Assembly (NCBI RefSeq): GCF_000372725.1
Contig: NW_005202113.1
Coordinates: 71,891 to 135,890, forward strand
DNA: 64,000 nucleotides
From: Emiliania huxleyi CCMP1516
Taxonomy: Eukaryota > Haptophyta > Isochrysidales > Noelaerhabdaceae
Direction of reading: 5' to 3'
The position numbers and the translations under genes were made by a program. Positions within the stretch are counted from its first letter, which is position 1. Each line of letters starts with the position of its first letter. Shown here in pieces: positions 53,595 to 62,976 of the stretch. The notes below the pieces were generated by a model. That model did no database searches. It saw only the letters and a program-made list of their open reading frames with translations, and was not told where the DNA came from.

Positions 53595-56500
53595 TCAGGC
53601 AGCGGCGGAGCCCTTGAGAGCGGCGACCAGCTGGCTCAGCCGCGTAACGTTGTCGGGACCCGGGTCGGCAGCCCTCTTGACCGGGTCCTTCTTTGCGTCC
53701 CGGCGGCTCGGCGCGTTCGGCGGCCGCTGCTCCTTGGCCATCTTGTCGGCCTTGCGCTTGGCGAGCGCGAGGATCGAGTCGAGTCGCTTGACGAACTCGG
53801 GCATCTTTTGGAAGACGTGCGCCCGCCACTCGCGCGGCCCCGTCACGAGCAGCTGCTGCATCACCACCAGCGACTCGCGCAGGAGCTGCTCGTGCTCGCG
53901 GTAGTTTTGTGCGAGCTCGACGATGGTCGGCACAACCTCGCGCTGCTCCCACACACGGTCGCGCAGCGATGGCGTGCGGCCGATGTTTGCGAGGATCCGC
54001 AGCACGTGGCCGACCGCCTTTTGGTGCGGCAGCGAGCGGTTGCACAGCTGCAGGAGCTGCAGCATCACGGGGACCGTCCCGACCTCGACCATCGCGGCGG
54101 CGACGCGCGGCGAGATGAGCGTGAACATCTCGAGCGAGCTCAGGGCGGAGAGCAGCTGCCCCAGGTTCTTGGTCGTCAGCAGGATATCCAGCGCCACCTT
54201 GGTGCGCGCCGGCAAGCACAGCGACGGGTCGGCTAGCATCTTGCGGTACGCATCGGCGGCGCGAGCGGCGATGTTGCGCAGCTCCGGGTGGCGCCGGTAC
54301 ACGCGCGATCGGGTGCGCCGGGCGCGGAGCATCGCCTGCAGGCTGACGACGACGCGCACGAAACGGACGCGGCGACGCAGCGTGATGGCGGTCAGTGCCC
54401 TCCTCGCGATGACGGCAGCCGCGGCGCGGCGGCAGTTGCGGTACGTGAGGAAGCGAGCCCTCGTCTGCACGAGGCGCGCGCACTGGTGGAGCTTGGCGAG
54501 CGCGGCGAGGTGCATCACCTTGCGGATGGCGTGCGACTGCTTGATCGCAAGGGCGACGCGGCCCGCGCTCTGGATTGCGATGGCGGCGAAGTGCCGCCGC
54601 TTGAGCTCAGCAAAAGCGACGAGCGACGCACGGCGCCGCGCCGCCGCTTGCAGGCGGGTGCACGCGAGAGCGCAGCGCCGCAAAACGCGCCGCGCGACCA
54701 GCCCGCGCGCTCCTGCCTGGACTTGGACAGTGGCCCGCACCGACGAGGCAATGAGGCGGCGGCAAACCGCCATGCGCTGAGCCGATTGAATGGCGATCGC
54801 CGCCAGAGTCCACGCGTCGCACAGCCGCCGCTCGATGCGGCCGCGAGCGACCGCCTGGATGAGCAGCGCGGCGCGCTGGCTTCGCTCCCGCAAGCACCGC
54901 GCGACAAAGGTGCGGCCGGCGGTCTGGATGACCGTGGCCGCCTCGATCGACTCGGCCAGTGCGGCCTGGGCGAGGAGCGACCGCCAGCTCGCCTGGATGC
55001 GCATCGCGGCGAGCGTCCACTGGTCGGCGAGGCGCCGCTCAGCGACGCCTCGCGCCACAGCCTGAATGTACCGCGCCGCCCATCGCGACCACTGCAGTGT
55101 CTGAATGGCGTGCGCCCGCCGGGCCGCCGCCTGGACGGCCACAGCAGCGAGCTTCATCGCAGCAAAGCGCTGGCGGCAGAAGTTGGCCCGCGAGACCGCC
55201 TGGATGCTAGCCGCCGCGCTGGCCTGGAGAGCAAGAATGCGACGGGCAGCCGAGCCACGAGACACGGCCTGCATACACCGAGCAGCGCGCTGCCGACGCG
55301 CATCCGCGCAAGCGGCGAGGCGGCGAGCCGAGGACTGGATCAGCACGATCGAAACGAGCCGGAGGTGAGCCTGGCGTGCGGCGTTGGCGCGCCGGCCCGC
55401 CGCCTGCATCGCCACCGCCGCCGCGACCGAGCGAGCGAGCAGAGCCTGGCAGCGCGCAGACCGCCACTGCGCCTCGATCCGCGTCGCCGCCGCGTGCCAC
55501 ACGGCGACCTGCTGCCGCGCCGCCGCGCCGCGCCGGAGCGCCTGGATCGCACGCGCCGCACGCTCGCGCCGCGCTGCCCGCACCGCCAGCTGGCGCCGCG
55601 CCGCGCTCTGCAGCCGCGTGCAGCAGCCGCGCTGGACACGCAAGCGCCGCATCGCAGCCAAGCGGCGGGCCGCCGCCTGCACCGCCACCACGGCCGCCAC
55701 CGAGGCGGCAAACTCGACTTGCAGCGTCACCGACCGCCACGCCGCCTGGATCGTGACGGCCGCCGCCGCGCGGGCGGCGCACCGGCGGCGCTCGGCGGCG
55801 CCGCGGGCGAGCGACTGGACGCGCGTGCACTGGGCGATCGAGACGCGCAGCACGCGTGCGGCGTTGGCGCGCCGGCCCGCCGCCTGCATCGCCACCGCCG
55901 CCGCGACCGAACGAGCGAATGCCTCCTGGCACACGGCGGAGCGCCAGACCGCTTGGATGCGCACCGCAGCCGTCGCGCTGCGAGCAATCGAGCGGCGGTC
56001 GGCGCCACCGCGCGCCAAAGCCTGCAGCTTGCGCGCCGCGCGCTGCACGCGCTTCTTTTGCACCGCGGCGCGGCGGCGAGCCGCCGCCTGCATCTTGACG
56101 CATCCGATGTGCTCTGTATGCAGCTGCCGGTGCCGCCGAAGCTCGGCCTTGGCAAGGAGGCGGCGTGCCTGCGCCTGGACGGCGACGGCGCTCGTGCGCT
56201 GCATGGCGAGCTTCCGCACGGCGGTCGCGCAGCGCACGTTCGACTGGATCGAGACGATCGTAGCCACGGCAGAGGTGAAGGAGGCGCGAGTGGCCGACGC
56301 GCGCCAAGCCGCCTGCACGCACGTGGCGGCTGCCGCGTCGAGAGCAAGCGCACGCCGAACGGCCTGGCCGCGGACCACCGCCTGAAGACGGCGCGAGCAA
56401 CGCTGGCGACGCAGCTCCGAAGCCGCGGCGGCGCGTCGCGCCGCCGCCTGCACGCGCACCGCGGCGAGCCGCGCAGCCTGCAGGCGGTGCCGGGCGCCGA

Positions 56501-59500
56501 GCATCCGCGCGGCGGACTGGATTCGGGTCGACGCGCGCGCGGCGAGGCTCCGTGCCGCCTGGCGCCGCAGGAAGTGCTGCAGCGCGAGCGCAGCCGCCCG
56601 AAGCGCCGAGAGCCTCGCCACAGCGCGCCGGCGCCGCCCCGCCGCCTGGATCGTGCGCGTCGCCCGCACGCTCTCCAGGAACAGCACGCGGTCGCGCCAG
56701 GCGCCCACGGCGCGAGAGAGAACCACCCGCGATCGCAGCTCTGCTCGCGCGTCCGCCCGTTGCTTGCTCGAGCGCCGGCGCCGCTGCATCCGGATCGCAA
56801 AGACGCACTGCTTCATGAGCTTCCACGGGTCGACGCAGCGCTTACCGCGAGCGCAGCCGCTCAGCTGGATGAGCCGCGCCGCGCGGGTCTGCGTCGACAG
56901 CTCCATGACGCGCGCAAAGAGGTGCGCGAGCAGCACCGCCGCCACCGCCTCATCCGGGCCCGTCTCGACGGCGTCCGCGGCGATCAGGAGCTGCGGCACG
57001 CCGCCGAGCGCGTGGAGGGAGCTGGCGAAGAGGGAGAGCCGCCGCTTGGCGGCCTTGCGCGCCTCTGCCTCGGCGGCCCGCCCGGTGTCCCCCTCGACCG
57101 GCCGCAGCCACTGGCCCGCCTCGAGCTCCTCGAGGAGCAGCTCCTCAGCCCCGGCTGGCCGCTGCAGCCCGAGCTCCGCGCGGGCGTCGAAGCCGTCGCC
57201 GAGCGCCTCGGGCACATAAAAGTGCACGAGCGCGAGCAGCCCGCGCCCGTCGCGCAGGCCGCCCGTCAGGTCCGAGAGCCGCAGCCGGTAGACGGCCGCC
57301 ACCGACTGCACCCAGCAGAGCAGCGCCGCCACGGCCGCCGGCTGCTCGGCGCCGTCGGGCGCGGCGGGCGCGAAGTCGGTGTTGGCGGTGCGGCGGGCGC
57401 GGCGCGCCTCGTCAAGCACGATCCCGACCGGCGCGAGCCTCGGCAGCGCCACGTGGCAGATGAGGCTCCACAGCAGGTCGAGCGTCGCCTCGCAGTGCCC
57501 CTCGACGAGGAGCTTGGCGCAGCCGTGCAGGTCGGGCGGGTGGCGGAGCAGCGGGGCGCCCGCCGCCTCCATCGCGCGCAGCGCAATCTCAACGTTCTTG
57601 AGCTTCGAGGTGCGGTTGACGGCGGGCAGCCGCAGCGACGGCGTCAGCCGCAGCGCCGCGGCGCCGCCGCTCGGCGCGCTCGCCACCTCGAGCACCTCGA
57701 GCAGGCGGCAGAGGCGGGCCCCGTCGCGCAGGTCGGTGGCGAGGGACTGGACGGTGAAGTTGAACTCGTGGTGGGCGGTCTGCGCGTGCGCCAGGGGCGC
57801 GTCCATGTAGGCGAGGTGCTTGGCGAGGTCGCCGATCCCGCCCGAGAGGAAGGAGCGCGCAAACTCGATCGCCATCTGGCGCGTGGACTTGATCGTCGAG
57901 TCGGGGCAGAAGAGGCACGGGTCCGCCTCGAGGACGGTGGTCTCCTTGGCGCGGTCGAGCAGTAGGAGGACGCACAGGACGCGCCGCACGATGCACTTGT
58001 GCGTCTCGCCCACGGCGGCCGCCCGCGCCTCCTCCCACACCTTGTCGGGGTGGCGGCCCGCCGCCGCCGCCACCGCCGCGGGCCGCGCCGCGGGGTCGAG
58101 CCGGATGGGCGCGAGGAAGCGCTTGTCGAGCCACTTGCGCAGCGCGTGCGCGTCGTCCGCCGCGGCGCCGAGCGGCGCCATCTCGCCCGAGATGGCCTCG
58201 AGGGCGAGCCGGAGCCAGAGCGGGTTGTAGCAGCCGAGGAGCGAGAGGAGGTTGTCGCGCTGCCCGACGTCGGCGGCGAGGTTGAGGCTCGGCCGCACGC
58301 ACAGCAAGCCCGACTCGACCTCGGCCTCGAGGCGCGCGATGACGGGCCGGAGCGATGGGCCACGCAGCAGCGTCGTCATCCGCCGCCGGTTGACCGCGTC
58401 CTGCCTCCGGTTCTCAAACTCCATCAGCGTGAGAGTCTGCCGCTCGCCCGCGCCGCCGCCGCCGCCTGCCACGCCGCCGCCCGGCGCGACGGTGCGGCTG
58501 CCGCCGACCACAAAGTTGAACCAGGTGGTGAAGCCGGCCTCGCGCCGCTCGCGCCAGCGCGCGTCGTAGAAGAAGCCGCTCGTCCGCCCGCCGAGCGCCG
58601 CGGCGCCCTCGAGGCGGCCCGCAGGCGCACCCCTCGGCGCCGCGCCCCTCGGCGGCGGCTTGCTCAGCCGCAGCCTGCCCGGCACGCTCGGCGCCTTGCT
58701 TCGCCGCACCTGCTTGAGCTTCGCCTCGAGCTCCTCGACGTGCTCCTCCGCCAGCTTGCGCCGCTCCGCCGCCACCTCGACGCTCGCCGCGGCCGGCGGC
58801 GCGGCCGGCTGGGGCGGCGCGGCCGGCTGGGGCGGCGCGGCCGGCTGGGGCGGCGCGGCCGGCGGCGCGGAGAACGCGCTCGCCATCAACGACGCGGCGC
58901 CCTCGTCAAAGACGAGCAGGTCGTCTCCCAGCCGAGAGTTGCGTCTCGGCCGCGACTTGGACGAGAAGGACGAGGCGCGATTGTTTGTGAGCCGGCTCGG
59001 GCTGAGCGGCATGCGCTCGTCGTGCGCCTGCGCCTTGCAGAGAGCGGGTGCCGTGGCGAGGGCGAGGATGGCGTCGCCCACGTCGGGCGGCGCAGCAGTC
59101 GGACCGGGCGGCGCCGCGGGGGCGCACAGCCCCTTGAGCTCCACCGCCAGCGTGTTTGAGCGGTTCCAGAGCAGCTCGAGCCGCTTTGGGATCGAGCCGT
59201 GCGAGAGCGGCGCCCACGTGACGCAGAGCTCCCCCTCGCCGTGCGGCGGGAGCTCGAGGAGCGGCGGCTGGACGCTCAGTCCGCCGCGGCCGACGCCGCG
59301 CACCTCCAGCCGCTGCGGCCGCGGCGCGACGTTCTTCACAGCGAGCGCGCGCGTCACCGACGCCCGCGGGGCGATGGTCCCAAAGCTGACGGTGGGCGTC
59401 GTCGCGACACTGCTGAGCACGAGCGGCGCCGGCACGCAGACAGGCTCGAGCGACGTCGCCGCGTTGCGAGCAGCCGGAGCCTTGGCCTCGACCTCGGCGA

Positions 59501-59522
59501 GGTCCATTCGACCTAGCTCCAT
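53595..59522 (-). CDS. Abnormal spindle-like (ASPM) protein (1,975 aa, single exon)
   Basis: Spindle-pole/centrosomal and flagellar-base protein. Residues about 35-120 form an ASH (ASPM-SPD-2-Hydin) domain (TVSFGTIAPRASVTRALAVK, LELPPHGEGELCVTW). TTWFNFVVGG (about 338-348) is the conserved segment preceding the CH region. Tandem calponin-homology region: about 500-720 (RRVLCVLLLLDRAK, LATDLRDGARLCRLLEVLE) and about 730-790 (LTGGLRDGRGLLALVHFYVP). Residues about 900-1740 are a long array of IQ-type repeats (AAVRIQAVWRS, ATRIQSAARM) expected to bind calmodulin or light chains. Residues about 1757-1910 are an armadillo-like C-terminus (VEVGTVPVMLQLLQL, GHVLRILANIG). A short PAAPPQ triplicate lies near residues 219-240. 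The domain order matches animal and plant ASPM. The 5.9-kb coding region has no introns. Confidence 0.93.
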   Translation of the reverse strand: MELGRMDLAEVEAKAPAARNAATSLEPVCVPAPLVLSSVATTPTVSFGTIAPRASVTRALAVKNVAPRPQRLEVRGVGRGGLSVQPPLLELPPHGEGELCVTWAPLSHGSIPKRLELLWNRSNTLAVELKGLCAPAAPPGPTAAPPDVGDAILALATAPALCKAQAHDERMPLSPSRLTNNRASSFSSKSRPRRNSRLGDDLLVFDEGAASLMASAFSAPPAAPPQPAAPPQPAAPPQPAAPPAAASVEVAAERRKLAEEHVEELEAKLKQVRRSKAPSVPGRLRLSKPPPRGAAPRGAPAGRLEGAAALGGRTSGFFYDARWRERREAGFTTWFNFVVGGSRTVAPGGGVAGGGGGAGERQTLTLMEFENRRQDAVNRRRMTTLLRGPSLRPVIARLEAEVESGLLCVRPSLNLAADVGQRDNLLSLLGCYNPLWLRLALEAISGEMAPLGAAADDAHALRKWLDKRFLAPIRLDPAARPAAVAAAAGRHPDKVWEEARAAAVGETHKCIVRRVLCVLLLLDRAKETTVLEADPCLFCPDSTIKSTRQMAIEFARSFLSGGIGDLAKHLAYMDAPLAHAQTAHHEFNFTVQSLATDLRDGARLCRLLEVLEVASAPSGGAAALRLTPSLRLPAVNRTSKLKNVEIALRAMEAAGAPLLRHPPDLHGCAKLLVEGHCEATLDLLWSLICHVALPRLAPVGIVLDEARRARRTANTDFAPAAPDGAEQPAAVAALLCWVQSVAAVYRLRLSDLTGGLRDGRGLLALVHFYVPEALGDGFDARAELGLQRPAGAEELLLEELEAGQWLRPVEGDTGRAAEAEARKAAKRRLSLFASSLHALGGVPQLLIAADAVETGPDEAVAAVLLAHLFARVMELSTQTRAARLIQLSGCARGKRCVDPWKLMKQCVFAIRMQRRRRSSKQRADARAELRSRVVLSRAVGAWRDRVLFLESVRATRTIQAAGRRRRAVARLSALRAAALALQHFLRRQAARSLAARASTRIQSAARMLGARHRLQAARLAAVRVQAAARRAAAASELRRQRCSRRLQAVVRGQAVRRALALDAAAATCVQAAWRASATRASFTSAVATIVSIQSNVRCATAVRKLAMQRTSAVAVQAQARRLLAKAELRRHRQLHTEHIGCVKMQAAARRRAAVQKKRVQRAARKLQALARGGADRRSIARSATAAVRIQAVWRSAVCQEAFARSVAAAVAMQAAGRRANAARVLRVSIAQCTRVQSLARGAAERRRCAARAAAAVTIQAAWRSVTLQVEFAASVAAVVAVQAAARRLAAMRRLRVQRGCCTRLQSAARRQLAVRAARRERAARAIQALRRGAAARQQVAVWHAAATRIEAQWRSARCQALLARSVAAAVAMQAAGRRANAARQAHLRLVSIVLIQSSARRLAACADARRQRAARCMQAVSRGSAARRILALQASAAASIQAVSRANFCRQRFAAMKLAAVAVQAAARRAHAIQTLQWSRWAARYIQAVARGVAERRLADQWTLAAMRIQASWRSLLAQAALAESIEAATVIQTAGRTFVARCLRERSQRAALLIQAVARGRIERRLCDAWTLAAIAIQSAQRMAVCRRLIASSVRATVQVQAGARGLVARRVLRRCALACTRLQAAARRRASLVAFAELKRRHFAAIAIQSAGRVALAIKQSHAIRKVMHLAALAKLHQCARLVQTRARFLTYRNCRRAAAAVIARRALTAITLRRRVRFVRVVVSLQAMLRARRTRSRVYRRHPELRNIAARAADAYRKMLADPSLCLPARTKVALDILLTTKNLGQLLSALSSLEMFTLISPRVAAAMVEVGTVPVMLQLLQLCNRSLPHQKAVGHVLRILANIGRTPSLRDRVWEQREVVPTIVELAQNYREHEQLLRESLVVMQQLLVTGPREWRAHVFQKMPEFVKRLDSILALAKRKADKMAKEQRPPNAPSRRDAKKDPVKRAADPGPDNVTRLSQLVAALKGSAAA

Positions 59523-60638
59523 TCGAAAGGGAAAGACACGCGAAGAAGAATTTAAAAAGCCAAGTCTCTCTCACAGCACACAGGCTCGACACAGGTGCGA
59601 ACTGGCGCGTGCTAGTACTATCACCGGCACACCACCGGAGCCGCCTAAGCGACTCCGCGAAGAAGAATTCGACGACGCGTCTAACGGATCTTACCCCGCC
59701 TGTAACCTATCAAACTCATGTGGCTGGGTCGACCGCGCCGACAGCTACGCCGCGAGCGCGATGTGCAAACCTCTCTCGATTCAGGTAAACTCTGCCGTCC
59801 CTTCGGCGATGCACTGCCGTGACGGATGGCGTTATCTTTAAGGTATTGCTAAAATCTCTTTTGAGCCGCCGCCGGTGGCGGGAACTCACACGCAATAGAG
59901 GCATCCATGTCGTGCAGGAGCGAGAGGCCGCGCGCAGGGGGGTGGGACATTGATGGACATTCATGAATTCAACGTGTATTTCACACGACTAGAGAGTGGG
60001 GGACCTGCGGCGGACCCGCCTCTGTTGACTGTTGTTCGGGCAGTGAGAGACGCAGGATCTGCACGCCAAAGTGGGGCCCGGGTATCGCTGAGTGTGAGAG
60101 GGACTGGATCGGCAGCGGCCGGAGGGACTGGATCGCGGGCCGGCGACCCTCCACACGCCGTGGCTCTGAGCCCGCTAACTCCTTCGCGGCCGTCGGCAGC
60201 GGCCGGAGAGGCCGGAGAGCCGTCCGACGGAGGCCGGTCGTGCATCGGCGCGTCGGCCGTAGGGGCCGGGGGGGCGGCGGCATCCATCGCTGCGGGTCCG
60301 CTGCAGCGGGCCGACGATTGTGGACTGATCGATCGTCGGCGGGCGGTGTTCTCGGTTTGTTCAGCGGAGACGTTCTACGTTAAAAGAGCGTCGGGGACAC
60401 GAGAGACTTATAAAAAGCGCGTCGGCGCGGACACGAGAGACTTAGTAGCCAAGCAAGGCGCAACGACGGCTTCTGAAAAGAAAATAATTTGGCGATTTGC
60501 AGAAAGAAAGAAAGAAATAAAAATAATTTTTGGCATTTCCTTTCTTTCTGCGGCAGGAGTCGCAGGCTTGGCGGCCGTCTGGTGTACTGTGTTAGTGCCA
60601 GTGCGCGACGCTCCTGGCCGCTGAAAGCAACGCTGCAT
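59523..60638. other. Intergenic, divergent promoter zone
   Basis: 1.1 kb between ASPM (minus) and the nitronate monooxygenase-like gene (plus). AAGAATTT at 59546, AAGAAGAATTC near 59661, a 16-bp direct repeat (60395-60410 and 60429-60444) and a (GAAA)n run at 60500-60515 facing a CTTTCTTTC run at 60539-60549. The plus-strand frame at 59950-60624 is not supported. Confidence 0.45.
59546..59553 (-). promoter_or_regulatory. AAGAATTT element upstream of ASPM
   Basis: 24 bp before the ASPM ATG. It shares the AAGAATTT core of the elements at 22944, 24256, 29345 and 38182. Confidence 0.4.
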
Positions 60639-61743
60639 ATGCATCTATCCAACACGCCCCTGATGTCGGCCGCGTCCAAGCTGGCCGGAAAATTGCGCCT
60701 GCCCTGCATCGGCGCGCCGCTCTTCATCGTCTCCACGCCGGACCTCGTCATCGCGCAGTGCAAGGCGGGCATCGTCGGCTCATTCCCGGCGCTCAACGCC
60801 CGCCCAAAGGACAAGCTCGATGAGTGGCTGGTCCGGATCAAGTCGGAGCTCGCGGAGCACGACGCCGCCCACCCCGACTCGCCGGCCGCGCCCTTCGCCG
60901 TCAACCAGATTGTCCACCGCTCCAACGACCGGCTGATGCACGACCTCGAGGCGTGCGTCAAGCACGAGGCGAGCGCCGCCCGGCCGGCCGCCTCCCGCGC
61001 CGCCCCTCGCGGCCGCCTGCCCTCGCGCGCGGAGAGAGAGGGGCGAGGCCTCGCCGCCGTCGCAGGTGCCGCTGGTGATCACCTCGCTGGGCGCGCGCGA
61101 GGACGTCAACCAGGCGATCCACTCGTACGGCGGCCTCGTCTTCCACGACGTCATAAACAACCATTTTGCGAAGAAGGCGGTCCAGAAGGGCGCCGACGGC
61201 ATCATCGCCGTCGCGGCGGGCGCGGGCGGCCACGCGGGCACGCTCTCGCCCTTTGCGCTCGTCTCTGAGATCCGGGAGTGGTTCGACGGGCCGCTCTGCC
61301 TCTCTGGCTCCATCGCGACGGGGAGCGGCGTGCTGGCCGCACAGGCGCTGGGCGCCGACTTTGCGTACATGGGCTCCGCCTTCATCGCGTCGGCCGAGGC
61401 GAACGCGCAGGACGCGTACAAGCAGTCGATCGTCGAGTCGGTCGCGGCGGACATCGTCTACTCGTCGCTCTTCACGGGCGTGCACGGAAACTACCTGCGC
61501 CCGTCCATCATGGCGGCCGGCCTCGACCCCGACAACCTCCCCGAGGGCGACGTCACGCAGATGGACTTTGGCTCCGGAGGCAACACCGACGCCAAGGCGT
61601 GGAAGGACATCTGGGGCTGCGGGCAGGGCATCGGCGCCATCAAAGAGGTGAGCACGGCGGGCGAGATCGTCGAGCGCCTCAAGGGCGAGTACGCGGCCGC
61701 CGTGGCGGAGAGCAGGGCGGCGACGGGCAGGTTCGTCCCCTGA
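60639..61743 (+). CDS. Nitronate monooxygenase / 2-nitropropane dioxygenase-like FMN enzyme (335 aa, 2 exons)
   Basis: Exons 60639-60968 and 61066-61743, with a 97-nt GC-AG intron joining VKHE to VPLVITSLG. FMN-dependent TIM-barrel oxidoreductase of the NMO family, which oxidises alkyl nitronates; some relatives are enoyl-ACP reductases (FabK). Seen: the N-terminal IGAPLFIVSTPDLV and AGIVGSFPALNAR, the FMN/phosphate segments AAGAGGHAG and GSIATGSGVLAAQALGADF with YMGSAF, and the C-terminal GCGQGIGAIKEV. No plastid or mitochondrial leader is evident. ATG 60639 was chosen; a second ATG at 60663 is possible. The length is typical. Confidence 0.9.
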
Positions 61744-62276
61744 CTCGCGAAGCGCCACTCGGGCCCCAGTCTCTGTTCAGCGCGCGCACAGACGCTCTCC
61801 TGTCAGTCCAGTCAGTGTATCTCCCCCTCTTGACTCTCGTCTGGGTCTCGGTTATTTTGTGAAGCGTGTTCTTGTACGCGTCCAGAGTGTCTGTCTCGCC
61901 TCGGATGTTGCGGGTATTTATCTGTGTACTGTGACGCTGTCGACTCACAATGCCACGGCATAGGCACACGCACATATATAAGACATATTGCCGGCTTGCC
62001 GGGGCATGCCGGGGCGGGGCCCCGGCCGCGCCGCCGCCGCGCGCCGGGCCCGGCGGGCGGGCGGGCGAGAGCGAGAACGCGGCCCTCTCGACTCTCGTCC
62101 AAACCTCCAATGAGAGCTGTAGCATTCCGCGTAGCATGACTGACGGCTGTCTGAAGGCGTGGCGAAAACGGCTTTCGGCTCTACACACGGCACCGATGGA
62201 CACGAGACGAGCATACCTCCGCTCAGGCACAGGCTGCATACACGTGCATGTACACACACTCACACGAGGCCCACTG
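61744..62276. other. Intergenic
   Basis: 3' flanks of two convergent genes. Very GC-rich hairpin-prone sequence at 61990-62070 with several GGGGC/GCCCC pairs. No gene supported. Confidence 0.45.
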
Positions 62277-62499
62277 CTAGCTCGAGCGACTGCTAGATCC
62301 GGCGCGGAGGTCCTCCAGGCTCGCACAGTACACCCAGACGGAGCAGACTTGGTTAGGGTAGGCGTGCACGTACACGGAGAGCGCAAACTGAATCTTCTTG
62401 GCGTCCGCAAGGAAGATATTGGTCTCGCGCACGCGCTTGATGATGGCGTTCCGGTCGGTGTACGTCACGTTGATGGGCAAGCCGACCATGTGGTACACG
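62277..62499 (-). pseudogene. Orphan C-terminal exon of a CC2D2A-like ciliary protein
   Basis: The minus-strand segment begins after a good acceptor (CTCACAG at 62500-62506) and encodes YHMVGLPINVTYTDRNAIIK, then IQFALSVYVHAYPNQVCSVW, VYCASLEDL and a stop. From family knowledge this matches the last conserved segment of CC2D2A, a transition-zone protein of cilia (F-A-L-A-V-Y-x-H-P-Y-P...S-V-W-x-Y-x-A-S-L). No upstream exons can be recognised before the fasciclin gene about 480 bp away, whereas CC2D2A proteins exceed 1,000 aa. It is therefore a detached fragment, a relic, or an exon of an unrecognised short gene. Confidence 0.5.
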
Positions 62500-62509
62500 C
62501 TGTGAGACC

Positions 62510-62976
62510 ATGGGTGTGAGGTTAAACCACGTTACCAGCGCTTGGTCACATCGGCCCCGAGGTCAGATCCTTCTACTCTGTTGATGACAAGACTTGTCTA
62601 CTGGCTGGAGCCGAGCAGGAGAGCCCAGCGCACAACCCCTGGACAACACAGGGTCCACACCCCGTAAATAATACGATCGCGAGTACGAACGTGGTGTGCC
62701 GCTAAGGTGTGCGCGACTGCTCTCGAGGCCGAGAACCGCGAATGTACTATTTTATAGCTCCCTCGCGGCAAATTCCACATTTTTCAGCCCTGCAGATATC
62801 ATGCAACCAAGACGATGACACGCCAACTCGCGACAGCTCACATCCTCTAAAGCTCCTACACGGTGGTACACGCCGCACAAGCGTCCAGACAATGAGACAT
62901 GTGTGGCACGGCCGACGGCCCGCCGCCGCGCATCCGCCAGCCCGGAGCGTCACGGCCGGCATCGCGCCCGGCCGGC
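62510..62976. other. Intergenic, no recognisable exons
   Basis: Searched for upstream exons of the CC2D2A-like fragment; none found. Confidence 0.4.

Noticed and set aside
54288..57965. Open frame of 1,225 codons on the plus strand
   Set aside because: It lies antisense to ASPM. GC-rich codon use with few A/T third positions removes stops on the opposite strand. The translation is Arg/Gly/Ala-rich with no family signal.
59950..60624. 224-codon plus-strand frame before the NMO gene
   Set aside because: Gly/Ala/Arg-rich, then Lys/Ile-rich from the GAAA tract. No conservation signals; better read as promoter sequence.
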